Assembly (NCBI GenBank): GCA_025024175.1
Contig: QCXZ01000041.1
Location: forward strand, 181,786-245,785
Source of the DNA: Rhyzopertha dominica
Taxonomy: Eukaryota > Arthropoda > Insecta > Coleoptera > Bostrichidae
DNA: 64,000 bases
Direction: 5' to 3'
In this document: positions 1 through 13,300 of the stretch, in pieces
Layout of the letters: each line of letters begins with the position of its first letter
How positions within the stretch are numbered: position 1 is the first letter of the stretch
Notes under the pieces: generated by a model
Databases searched by the model: none
What the model was told of the DNA's origin: nothing
Seen by the model: the letters and a program-made list of their open reading frames with translations, nothing else
Translations under genes and position numbers: made by a program

Positions 1-625
1 CCCCAACTTGTACCAGCAAGCTTATGCAGACTGTTATTTCTATAGTCTGTAATTTTTTTACTGACGTTTTCTAGATGTTTCTTGTACATTAGAGACGTTA
101 CTCCAAGGTATTTTGGCGAGAAGTTATGTTAAAGAATTATCTTATTTGAAATAATTTGAAGCTGTTTCCTTTTTGGTGACTGTTGAGATGAAAGCAAGTT
201 ACTTCTGTCTTCAATGGAATAGGGCACAAGCGCCAGGTTTTAAAATAGCGATTCATAATCTCGATGTCACTAGAAAGGTTTTATTCAAGTACAGAAAAGT
301 CTTTACTTTGCAAAGCCAATGCCATGTCGTCTGCATACACAAATTTTCTCTATTGAGTTACTGGAAGGTCACTTATGTAAAGGTTGAAAAGAATAGGCGG
401 CAGAACCGATCCTTGTGGAAGATCATTATTCAAAATCCTGAATTTGCTACACTTTTCTCTCCCAAAAACACTCTGAATTGACGTTGGGATAGCATTCGTT
501 CGATGAGCTTCACAGTCTTTCCACATTTCAGAGTATTAAATAGTTTTAGGATCAATCCATCTTTCCACACAGTATCGTAGGCCGCCGATAAGTTTATGAA
601 CACTAGTTTCAATTTTCAAAGTAGG
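1..625 (-). mobile_element. Non-LTR retrotransposon reverse-transcriptase relic (Jockey-like), continues off the left edge
   Basis: Read on the minus strand: FINLSAAYDTVWKDGLILKL, then after a frame break RILNNDLPQGSVLPPILFNL, KFVYADDMALALQSKD with the YADD catalytic motif, TWRLCPIPLKTEVTCFHLN, and PKYLGVT and NSLHKLAGTSWG at the left edge. All are ordered as in Jockey-type LINEs. At least two frameshifts and several stops make it inactive. Confidence 0.82.
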
Positions 626-1156
626 CACAATGGACAAATAAAACAAAATACGTCCAGTAACCTTGATCTCTACATTTATTGAATTATAATTATAATAATT
701 AATTAATTAATTTCATGTCGTACTGTTATCGATTTTTGTTGGAATATTTTTTACCGATTTCTTATTTTTAAAATATTATCTTAATTTCATGTTGCTGTGA
801 ACACTCCTAACCTAATTTTTACAATAACTTCTGCTTAAATGAATGTTATTATTTTTTATTTTAGCCTGCATTGCAAAAATTTGCAAACGCCAATCTTTTT
901 GCAATATTATTTCCGTCAGATTTGCAAAGTGTTTGTTATATTTGGTAGGAGTAAACAAAAGCAAAATGTTTATTTCTCCAGTCGTACAAAGAAAATTTCA
1001 AAAAGATTCTGCCAAACTTTGAAGCATTGTTATCTTGTTTACATAAGTGTTTGATTAATTTCTAAGAAATTTTGGAATTTATCTTTTACAGGGTGCTATT
1101 TTTTATAATACCAAAGCCAAAATTGTAATTTTTAAACAACGATTAAAAGCACTCAC
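626..1156. other. Intronic, no gene seen
   Basis: AT-rich sequence between the LINE relic and dynein exon 33. The short open frame at 839-1054 has no recognisable features. Confidence 0.5.
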
Positions 1157-1352
1157 CGCTCTTCTCGGTTTCCGCCATGCTTCCAATAAATATAGCAATA
1201 AACCATTCCAGAGAATACTGATACATCGGATCCACGTTGGACAGATCGGACAAGCAAAAGAACAATATCTGCCCCCGATTGGCCACGGGAATATATTGGG
1301 CCCTCGTATTATCTATGTCGATCTGGGTGATCTCAGCCGCCTCCACCTTATT
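1157..1352 (-). CDS. DNAH1: Dynein exon 33: start of AAA6 (last exon in window)
   Basis: Encodes [40 protein letters not shown] and [15 protein letters not shown]. The exon ends one base into a codon at a GT donor (1155-1156). The remaining C-terminal exons lie to the left, outside the window. Confidence 0.95.
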
Positions 1353-4300
1353 CTGATGGAAACGTTACGCCGTGAGACTCGTATCGAATATAAATAGCTT
1401 GCCGCGCGTTTTTTCTTACCTTTATGTCGTCGCTCTTCACCTTGGACGCCTCCAGAGTTATAATAAAGTCCAAATCGTCCAGTGGAGAGCCCTCTGATGT
1501 GCTCAATTTGTACAGGATACGGTCTTGGATCTCCTTCAGTTCCTGTTTCATCTGCGCGCTGCTGATTACTATGGCGCTCCTTTGTTCCTCTAAATCTGGC
1601 CTTTCCTGCATCACCACTAGAGCCAGCAGTTGGTCTTGCAGGCCACTGAGGAATTAAGAGGATTATAATTGCTACGGGCAACGTAAAGACCCAATGGAAT
1701 GATGGATATTAGGGTTTTAGTTAATCGAATTGCTGCTGAATGGATCGTTAAGAAACAGCGAGTCATTTGTTCAGTACAATCTAATTCTTCCATGGCTAAC
1801 TTCTTCTGATTGATTGAACTAGCGTATGTGTTTGTTTTTTAAGCTTCCTGAATGCTTTGTGAGTCTTCTACAGATCTATTATCGCACTTGAAACAGATCG
1901 GTGTAATTGTATTTGACCTATTTTTGGACATGTCGTGTCTCGCCGTTTTACTCTATTGAACATTAAACAGCTTGCTACAGGCTACTAGAAGCGGATACAT
2001 GTTGTCGACTTTATGCCTGCTAATCCGACAACGAGAGAGGAAAAATGATATAGGAGGCTGCTTCTCAAGGAAGATTTTGTTTCTGTTTCTGATAATTATT
2101 TATTAACAATGGAAACATTCTAAGAGAATATTTTTCTCGGAAATATCGCTGTCTCTTGAAAACACTGACAAAATGTTATTAGTCTGACGTTTCGATTACA
2201 CCTGTAACCTTTGTCAAAGACGTAGAACCTCAAAATTTGTCGGACAAGACTTCAAGCAAAATTTTGAAAGTAAACAACCAAATCACCAAGGAAGCGAGAC
2301 GTCATAGAAATAACGTACTAACCTGATAAAAAAGAACCTAACAACGGAAAAGGAACTAATTACCTACCTACTAAATATACACGAACTACTTGGTAAAAGA
2401 TAACTAATCTCACCTAACTCATAATTTCCACAATCCCTATTAAAATTATTAGTATTCCTACAAATTTCAAAAGCTTCTTTTATTAGACGTTTGTGATAAT
2501 ATTTCTCTCTATGTAAAATTTTTGTTTTATCAAAGTCAATCATGTGTTTAGTCAAATATGAGTGTTCAGCTAGGGAAGATTTATCTATCTATTGCAGCCT
2601 AGCAGCGCGTACGTGTTTTTTCAAATGCGTAACTAATTTTCTTTTAGTTTGACCTAGTATGTAATACTTGCCGCAAGAACAAGTAATCTTGTAAACATCT
2701 TCACTCTCTAAATGTACTTTATCTTTAGTAGAACTTAAAATTTTATCTAAATTATTATATGTACTATCAACAACTAAAATATCGTGTTTTCTAAGCATCC
2801 TCTTTAATTTTTCAGAAGGGCCTTGTACATAAGGCAAACTCAACTTAAACTTACTTTGTCCTGGCTGAGAATTTACTTGATTTGGATGAGCACTTTTATT
2901 AAAAACTGACCAAATATTTTTATTGCTATAACCATTTCTCACTAGCGCTGATTTAAGATGATGTATTTCTTTTTGTAAAGAACTTTCGTCTGAGATCCTT
3001 TGTGCTCTAACAAATAATGTCCTTATAAGACTATTCTTTTGAGAGGGAGGGTGGTGAGATGTGGCATGTGAATATCTGTCTGTGTGTGTTGGTTTTCTGT
3101 AAACCTTGTGTCCTAACTGTCCAGTGTTTGTTCTGTAAATTTGGATATCCAAGAAAGGTAAACTACCATTGCTTTCTAATTCCATAGTAAATTTTATGTC
3201 GGGATTTTTACTATTCAAATGATTCAGAAACCTACCCAACTCTTCTTTACCGTGGGGCCAAATAACAAAAGTGTTATCTACGTACCTATACCAACATTTA
3301 GGCTTAAACTGAAAACTGTTTATCGCTACCTGTTCAAAATTTTCCACAAACAAATTAGCTACTACAGGACTTAGAGGTGAACCCATTGCACAACCTGATT
3401 TGTGTTCATAAAAATTATCGTTCCATAAGAAATAAGTAGATTTTAAACAATGTTCAGGTAATCTAGCTATCTTGTCTCCTAGGGGATCGCTATTAAGCTT
3501 GGATTTGATGATGTCTATCGTTTCAGGGATGGGTACTTTCGTTAATAAAGAAACTACGTCAAAACTAACTAAAATATCACCTTCTGAAATACTTAAACCT
3601 TTTATAATATCAATAAAGTGTGAAGAATTTTTGATGAAAACTACTGGTTTTTCCTACATAAGGTTTTAAATAGTTAGCACAAAATTTTGCCAATCTGTAA
3701 CAAGGACTGCCAATCGTATTGACTATGGGTCTTAACGGGACATTGGTTTTATGGATTTTGGGCAAACCATACAATTTATGTACCTTGCAATCGGAAACAG
3801 TTAAACAAGACTTCTCCTCCTTCGAAAGATTTGAACTTTTGATAAGTTCATTAGTAATTTTGGAAATTTTTGAGGTAGGATCTCGGGATAATTTTTGATA
3901 TGTTTCCTCATCTAACAAATCTCTAACTTTATTCTCATAATATGTTCTATCTAAAATTATTGTGGCTAAACCTAGTAACTATAATGAACTTATCTGTATT
4001 CAAATCCGTAAGAGACAGCGATCTTTCCGAGAAAATATTATCTTATATTATGGACGCTGAAAGCATTCACCCTCGTATATGGAAACATCCTATTAATTTG
4101 TTGTGTGTATCTTCAGGAATCAGTGAAAAATTATAGCTGCAATTGTCACTACCTTCACGTTCGAAAAGAAATAGTATCGAAAGGGATTTGAACAAACTTT
4201 GTCAGCCCTTCTACGCCTAAGCTTACCTGGGTACAAGGGTGAAGTTCACCAGCAACACCTTGATAGACACCTCCGGGGTATAGTGCGGATTCGGAAGCTT

Positions 4301-7300
4301 CGTCGTAATGTACAGTCTAAACGCATCGTCGTATGGCACGACGACGTCCCCCAGCTTGAGCACGAGCGTCGTGCCCTGCTTGTAAACTTGACGCAGCAGA
4401 ATCGGATCAAGGGCGGGATCAAGTTCAGTTCCCACATTTTCAATTAATACCGGCTTGCCGAAGCGAATTGCCGACTCCAGTGTTCGAATGAGATCCTTGT
4501 CGGATAACTTACAGATAGACAGGCTCTTCTGCTTGCCCTGCAAGATGGCAATTGGAGAAGTTGTAATGGGGTAATTTTGGGGGTGATTGTGAGGGGTTAA
4601 CGGATAATCGCTCGATTATAGCGTGATTAATTGAGGTTATTCGATTTATAACGTTTAATAGTGCAATTACGTAATAAACAAAGAAGTGCTGAAAGACTTC
4701 CAACATAGACCTATTGTATATAAAATTGAAATTATACTTATTTACGTTATTAGTACGGTAAGTAAATAGTGTACAATAATTATCAAAATTTAATGTAAAG
4801 AAAATTAAAAAAAATAGCATTATATTTTTGTTTATTTTCTAATGGCTAATTGCTATCTTATATTGTTTTCTTTTGCGTCATTTTAGCCGAAAGTTTTTAA
4901 CTTCAATAAGACATTGATACCAATGTTTTGGATATAATAACACTAAAAACACACGTTTCTTGAAATTTAGATCTACTACATGTAAAAATTCCACCTCCTA
5001 ATTAGGCAGTATAATTGTTTCGAGGTTTTATTCACTGTATATGATAATAAGATATATAATTAAATATATGTACAAATTAATAACGGGTTTAGATATTGCA
5101 GTTTGCAGCCAAGTGAACGAAAATTTCATACATATGTTGTGTTCTATGAAATAGGGTGAAAATTAGGAATATAAACTATTTGTTTATGTAAATTGCCTTC
5201 ACCACATGTATGGGACAAATGTACAAATGGATGTTATACACTATTTGTGAATACATTCATATGCAATACTTTAAAGTAATCCAAAGACCTTTTGGGAAAT
5301 GCATCAATTGCATTTTAGTTTTGCATTATTTAGTAAGTACTCCATTAAATATATTTGCCTGGTGAAGCTTTTAACGATTTAGCTCATCCTTTAATATAAC
5401 AAGCTGCTTTGCTTAAATTTTTAATGAAATGCTGTGCCATTATTTGAGTTTAGATTTGCAACATGTTTCTTAATACTGTTTTAATTCGTTTTTTCTGTTA
5501 ATGCAAAGACTAACATCTTGGATATAATTTGCTCAGATGAAAATCTGTTATTTTCTCGTTTATGTTAATATTTGTATTCCTAGTGTATAATTTTCGTCTC
5601 GTATCCATTATTAAAGTCTATAATGGTTTTATGGTAATTAATTTTTTTTTAAAGACAAGATTTCTTCGAACTGCCGTGCTAAACTGTCTTTTTACGAATG
5701 GAAAAGCAGGAAAAGAATGTCTTTTCTAGATGCTCTGATGTTAAGAAAGGACAACCTTGCGATAAGGATCTACATTCGATTATTTTCGAGTAACTTACCA
5801 TGTTTTTGACCCATTTATTTGCTTGTCCCTGGGGATCAATGAATAACGGCCATCTTCTCGAACAGGAAACCAGGACGGCGTTTTCGGTGGAGAGGTAGTC
5901 TCTAGGAAGGCCATCAATTTGCCAGGACCGTATCAAAACCGGCTCTCCCAATGTACTTACAGGATTACAGTTCGGAGTGTGCGGCACTTGCTGGTCCTAA
6001 ATTTCAAATAAAACGGTTCGCCACGTTGTTATAGACGAGCATTGTGATGGTTGAGCATACCTGTATTACTTTGTACCACTCGGAAAGCAGACCTCTCCTG
6101 TATTTGTCGGTGAATGGTGTTAAATAAGCAACAGCACCAGAGCTGATCAATATGTCTCCTGTAATATTAACGGTGCTGGCTTCTATGTTTTCGATTGTAC
6201 TTATCCACCTTTAATAAAACTATTATTTAAAAAGGTGATCATTCTGTTGTATGGTCTGGTTATGTACAGTACTGATTCTGTTCTGTTTTGGAAGGCAGTT
6301 GTTCAGATTCCACATGCTACAATGGGGAAAAGTTTGAATAGGATTATATGCTCGAATAACACTGTGCTATTGTTTTGCCTGCATTATGTTCAATGTGTTT
6401 TCCCTCTAAAACTGGTAATGTCTGTTTAAAATATAACGGGACAGGCTTATTGTTACTGAGAAAATGTTATTGACACTTTTGTTCACCTTTTTGTATATTC
6501 GTTTAGCATACAACGTAATTTTTGGATCCTACCAAACAGTATTATAAACTTTTTAAATTTAAAGTGTAAATTTAAGTGTTTCAAGCTTAACTGCACATTT
6601 TAGTGTTAAAAAGTGGAATGTAGGTTAAATACAAGTAAAATATACAAATAAAAGTTCCCACCTGACTCTCTCATCAGCCAATCCATTGATCAGACGAACG
6701 GCCCTGTTCATCCTCTCCTGGCACACCGCTATGCCCTTCTCCTTCTCCTCCTTGAAGGCGATCTTCGCCTGGAGTTGGTTGTTGAGCTTCTCAAGTCCAT
6801 CCAGCACCTCCTTCATCTTCGCCTTCGCCGTGGCCAGCGCCCTTTCCGTTATTTCCAGTTCCTCCTTGGCCTGCTTAAGGGCGGCCTTCTTCGGTGCCAC
6901 TTGCAAGTTGACGAAGTAGTACTTGTACATGGCGTGCACCCACATGCACAGGGACATGCAGGCTTTCGACACCTTCGCTATCTTGGCCGGTTCGAACATG
7001 GGGTTCTCGACGTACGACTTCAGTTTGACTATCATGTCTTCGGTTATGGAATCCTTGTCGAAGTTCATCAAAGAGGAGAGAAACGCACCGGGATCGGATA
7101 GCATTTGCCTTCCCGGTTCCCAGTAGTCGTTCAGTTTTTCTCCCGGTCTCGTACCGGGGATCTGGAATGAAATATAGAAGTGTGACGAAAGTTGAAGGGG
7201 TCTACGTACTAGTAAATATAAAAAAAGACGGAATGATGAAAGATGAAAGAATAAAATTGCTGAAGCTGATGTTGGAAGGGCTTTTTCCATTATTCAAAAT

Positions 7301-10300
7301 ATTCTCATAACAAGTATTAGAATTAATTACAAATGAATGATGATATGAACCTACATCATTCCAAGCCTTAGATATATGGTTGAGGTACACACAGCATAGC
7401 ATATACATGCATGTAAATGTGCTTAAGCTATGGCAAATTTAACAAAAGACGTACAGATAAACATGGGTAGGTAGAGATCAGATATCTACTTCATCACGAC
7501 TTGGAGAAGCCAATCTTACCAGTCGTAGACCTGCAGCAGGCCCAGAACTTCTTAGGCGTCATCGTGTTGCTCGACTTCAATTTGCCAGAAATCACTAGCA
7601 CTGGGGTGAAAATGAATGAGGACGCGTTTTGCTTACCGATGAGTCCAGATTTAGCCTGCGTTATCCAGACGGTCGCGAGAGAGTATGGCGAAGACAACAA
7701 GAGCGTTTTACAGAATGTATACCTTCAGTCCCAGGGAAGGTTACCAAGGGGGCTCAGTTATGGTGTAGGCACACACAGAATTGTACATCCTTCCAAGAGG
7801 CTCCTTACCTGCTGCCAGGTACATTGATGAAATTCTCCAAGATCTTGATGTTGATTTTATTGGACATGACTTTAGTCTGATGCATGATAATGCCAGAACG
7901 CTCACCGCGAGAATTACACAACAGTACTTAAACGAATTAGACATTCCTGTTACGGACTGGCCAGCGATAAGTCCAGATGTGAACCCAATTGAACATGTTT
8001 GCGACATGCTTGGACGAAGGATGCGAAGTCGTACCTGCTCCTTTAACTTTAAATCAGATGCAACAGGCTCTTTTAGAGGAATGGGAACGTATTCCTCAAG
8101 TTTTAGGCATGCCAAGGAGAGTATATAAATTAATTCGAGCACGTGGGGGCAACACCCGTTATTAAGAATGCGTCGTTCCAGTTTTTGATAGCAAATTGTT
8201 TCCGTTTTGATTAATTTAATGTCATTTTGCAACAACATCAATTTGTGCTTTCGTCCTCATTTATTAATTTGTAATAAAACAATTTTTCTATTCAAATAAT
8301 CGTTCAATTGTTGTTAAATACTACTAAAGACAAGTTATTATGTCTGTGTTTAAGATATTATAATAATAAAACATCAAAAAGCGTCTTTGCTTTAAAAAAA
8401 ACTCAGCTGCTCCGTTTTTCGTGCCGGTGAGTGTATAATTAAAAAAATGCCAAAATTTCATCCTGATAAAATATCAGCAACTATGTCAGGCCGAGAATTT
8501 TTGGCGTCCATATGGTAAAAATACAGTGGATTATTTTGGAAGCTTGATACGTATAATAATAATTTCGGATTTTAGAAGAATTAAAAGATAAAATATTGCA
8601 GCGTATAATATAATCTTTTGTCATAAAAAAGCACTAAAGCTGTTATTTTGCCCATCTTCCCAGTACCTTAATAAACGTAACTAAGCCGTTAATTTTGGTT
8701 TCACAAAGTTGAAACTATGTAAGAGTGACAGCTGTCTGCAACAAGTTTAGGTATTTCCAAGTATAAAACTAAATTCCTGTTAGACGGAAACACGTTTAAT
8801 ACAATTAATTATAGCAGCTTTGCTCTGCGGACAGTCAGTTGCTCCCTGTTTATATCTCATCAAGCTTCTAGAAAGCTTCGGCGCGTGTTTTTTTTTCCAC
8901 TAATGAGATAATATTATTCGTTCCGAAGAACATGCTGTAACGACATTAATTACGTACCTTATTCGGTTTCACGTTTTTCACGATACAAATGGATTCGATG
9001 ACGTAAATAACGCCAGGCGGTGGTCTTTTCATCGCTCGCACCTCAGTGATGTCATTTTTGTTGAGGGCTTTTAGGCTCGCTTCTGCTGCCAGCAGGGCTG
9101 GCAATGCCAAATCTGGAAACACGAAAGCAACGTTAAAACGCAAAATAATTAAACATTAAAAAATTTCCCTATCATTATAGCTCCTCAGTGCAGTTAACAT
9201 TAAATTGGAAAATTCGTGACTAGTTTAGATCTACAAGGACACACTTCCTAGGATACTTTTGATGAGGTACAAGCTCATTAAGATGCTAAACATCACCCTC
9301 TTTGTGATACCTCAAATTAAAGGTGTTTTCACCAGGATATTAAGCTGTTTTTTTTAGTTCCGACCATTTTTATTTATGCATTAAATGTACAACATACGTT
9401 AGTGTCTTTTTCTGTAAAGTTTGACTGTTCTATTTTGTTTTTGGATGATCTGGAGTGCTTAGACCTTTACACATTTCAAAAACTTACCAAGATCTCTTTG
9501 AGCATCTTCAGCTATCGATTGGGTTGCCATGGCTTTCTCCATTGCAGCAGCTTCCTCTTTTTCGACGATTAACTTGGTTTCCTCTGCTATTTCCTGAAAC
9601 ATACGAGTAGCAACGAATTTGACGCTAAAACCGTAGTAGTAAGAACCAATCAAATCGTAACTTCAGGAGCTTACAGTATCCGCTGCGATCTGCTTGATCA
9701 TCACTTCGGCGTCCTTGGCGGCAACCATCAGCGCCGGCTTCATCTCCTCCAGGTTTATCCTGAGCACCTTCACCTCCTCGGTGGTGCTCTGCAGCTTGTC
9801 CAGGCCCGTTTTCAACCTGCCGACGCCCTCGACGAGGGCGCCCTTCTTCTTGTTCAGCAGATCGGTGTAGCTGGACAGGAGCTCCAAATAGGAAGTCGGC
9901 GTCACGTAGTTGTGCCTCGACAACTCCTGGAGGTAGAGGGCGCTCGCGTCCACAACGCTGGCGTGCATGAACTGGCAGACGATGACGATTCCACGCAGAA
10001 TTTCCGGGGAGACGTCGAGTTCGGTTATGTCCTCCAGGAATTGGAAGGCCACTGACTGTGGTAAGGAAGCCATGGGGTTGAATTTGGATTGCACTTACAT
10101 AGCCAAAACGTACAATGCGACTAAAGTTGTCATTTTTTTTAAATACAGTTCGTCCTAGATGATATTTTTGCACCTGACACATTAAGCATTACTGGTGGAG
10201 GTATCGCTCATTAGAAGCCTATTAAAGAAGTTGAAGCTTCCTTATACCTATGTTTTACGAAGAGATACCAGTTGAAAGGAAAAAATGTAAAAAGAAGAAG

Positions 10301-13300
10301 ACCCATAGTAGAACCAATGAAAGCTTGGGTAAGCAAGTTACGATAAGTAACATGTTTGTGATGATTTACAACTAAACACTCTATTTAACTTTTCATAATT
10401 TTTATGACAACCACTATTTGCCTGTCAGACTTGAAGTCTTTTTTTATTTGGAAACGTATTTGGAATTTTTTCACTCTGAGCAGAATGATATCACGCACTG
10501 TCTAATAAATTATCTGCATTGTCCGAAAGCTTTGACAGCAGGTTATTCTCGAACCAATTTTCAAAAACTTCGTTAATTATACTTTCATGATCCATCATAT
10601 TTTTAGCAGAAAGAAGTAATGNATCTTCCACCCATCAGATTTTAGATCCCGCATGTAAAATAATTATTTTTTTACCATGTGACGGCGGTACACTCAACAC
10701 GCATTTGTTACTCTTTACTTTATAACACCATCCGCCGAGATATATGATTGGTCTATCTGTCGAGAATTTTGCCAGGAGACCACCCCATTTGTAGTAAACG
10801 TGGCTTCATTCGTAAGCATTATTTGTTTGCAAAAAATTCCATTCTTCTCTCTTCATCTCCCTGTTCTAAAGTGTGCAATATTTTTGGTTAAATTTTATTT
10901 TTTTGACATCTGATATTTTCTCTATGTATATTAAGGACTAATCTAGCCGTTCTAATATGATTGAGGATATTGCTCAAAATATTCTAATATTTGCTCACTG
11001 TGTCGTATCGGGCGAGTAGCATTATTTCTATTTTTGAGATTATTTTGGGAAATACTACAGATTTCAATGAAAATTAATAAATAATCTACAGAACGCCTTG
11101 TATGTCGTGAATTTTGGTCCTATAACGACTTAATTTCATAAAAAAAGTTTATGAAAATCGAATGAGAATTACGGGCTTTCATATTTTAAATTTCTTCTAA
11201 TGAAAGGAACGATAAAAATATGTAAGAAAGAATCTTGACAAGAGATATTAAGACAATTTTTTGTAAATGGTTGAGGACTTTTTTCCTTTATAATTCTACG
11301 CTCAATATAAAAGCATAGTATGCAGCCCCAATGGAGTTTGCGAAATCAAAAGAACGAGATCGAAACTTAATTTGATTTTAATAGCATTTAAAAATGTTTA
11401 AGGTTATAATTGTAGGAAAAGACCTATAAAACTCATTATAAGAGCGATTGGTGAGGTGCACAAAGGTTCATGATCAAGGGGTTATTGGTATCATAAAATA
11501 GTAAATAAATGTATTGCGCAAGAGGATGGCAAATGCAGCCTTTTATCTTATGATAAAAAAACTTATTTTGTCGATATATGAGAACAGAAGTGAGAGTGAA
11601 GAAAGCTCCCTAGCAGAGAAATTCAATTTATTTGGAATTCCAAAAACAACCATGTGACAACTGGTGAAATTTGGACCGTCACAAAAAAAAACTTGATTGG
11701 ATGGAGAAGAGTTGAAAAAATTGCTCCCAAATTCAAGACCGATATCGAAAAGCTGTGTATGAATTTTATGGCAAAAAAACTGTGCCTATAGTTAGCTTGT
11801 TGTACAGGCAAATAATTGAGAAAAACTTTGTGTCATTCTGTACTAGTACATGAAGTTCCGAACAACAGCGAAGTTCAAGAATTCCTAATCAAAGATGAGT
11901 TATAATCTAAAGACCATGCATTATAGGTACAAAGAAGAAATTATTGGAAGTTGTTCGTACAAAAACGTATATATACAACGAATTTTGTCAAACAGTCAAT
12001 AGATCAGTAATAAATACTTTAACCACTTGAAAAACCTCGTTATTTCAAGTACTAATACTATTAAATTAGCCTTCTTGCTAAAGTTTTACTCTCTCTGCTA
12101 CCACTATGTAAGTCCACATGCTACGAGAGACATAATTTACAGCAAACGTAAACTCCAGAAACGCTCGTACCCATATGATTCAAAGCGAGCCCATCTACTG
12201 CGGAATTTACCTCCATTTAACTTCATAAATAGCAACCTAATAAATTGTAATTACAAGATGAATACCTCAAAAGGTTTACAGCGGCCGCAAAAGGAACGCT
12301 GATGAATGGGAATATATTCCATCCCTTAGGAAACCGCTAAAGCGTTTCTATCTGAATCTGGTAAGCTTTAACGCAGTATGGGCTTATTTTATCGATATCG
12401 CTGCCGCCCGAAACCGAGTTTCGTTTAGGTTATTTGTATAGCGCGGTTTAATTTCGTCTTGATTAAGTGATTTATTTACGAGCCCTCTTATAAGTGCGAC
12501 TCGTTTAGTGTAGCAGACGCAATCGATACCCTTCGTCCAAGGAAGTAGTTTCGTGTGTTTCTAGTCAGCTGCGTACAATCTTCAAGCAAAAAAAGGTAAA
12601 GGCAGAAAATATATTTTTTATTCACGATAAGATGATAAACACCAAATGGATGCATAAAGATAATGCGTTATCATTGAGCTATAAGCTTAAAACGTTTATA
12701 ATGGATATTGAAACTTTATTGCTAAGTGTATGTAACAAAGTTTCCTNANTATAAGTGCAACAATGTAAGCTAAATATCATTTTAGTGTCAACATACACCA
12801 GATCTAGACAACTTTGTACTTATAGCTTAAATACAGTTCGTGCAATCGATTCATTTGAACAATTTGATATTTTTAGTTTGCTATTAGTCTGCTATTTCTA
12901 AAGCAATTTTTGGCAAAGCCAAATGCCAGTACTTCAACCCCCATGCAGCCTTCTTCAGTGGGTTAACGAATATGTACAGATTAACCGATTTCGGGATTTT
13001 TTTTATTACAATAAGTGATATTTATTCAACGGATTACTTTACCTGTAGCGCAGAATCTGGCCATTCGCTGAACCAGTCGATGGTGCAGCAGTTTACTAAA
13101 GCAGGGAATTGTCGCAGTCTGGCTCTGAATATTTCCCCAATCGGGCTAAAAGGAAAAAGGTCGCTTCACTCCCAAGTTTATTAAGTTACAGGGTGGATTA
13201 AATATTAAGAATAAGACTCGATAAAGAGGACACAATCGTTCGCAGCTTGAAGATTGCAGTTTATATACCTTACTGAGAACGAAACATAATACACATCAGT

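Larger units (their letters stand above)
2128..4070 (-). mobile_element. Penelope-like retroelement, family A (nearly full-length, inactive)
   Basis: Penelope-type reverse transcriptase with a C-terminal GIY-YIG endonuclease domain. Reading right to left: [57 protein letters not shown], then [13 protein letters not shown] and finally [20 protein letters not shown]. The catalytic YVDD is YVDN here, and the frame is broken around 3390-3620, so the copy is dead. The ends carry an inverted repeat of about 30 bp (2128-2159 and 4011-4040). A hammerhead-like motif lies near the 3' end at 2182-2221. It sits in the intron between dynein exons 31 and 32, in the same orientation as dynein. Confidence 0.88.

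Noticed and set aside
1313..1681. A 122-codon minus-strand frame over dynein exons 32 and 33
   Set aside because: It crosses a real intron in a shifted frame; the spliced dynein reading is clearly better.
9625..10182. A 185-codon minus-strand frame overlapping dynein exon 25
   Set aside because: It is the wrong frame of the exon. The frame through 10055-9675 encodes the conserved dynein stalk and splices in phase with its neighbours.
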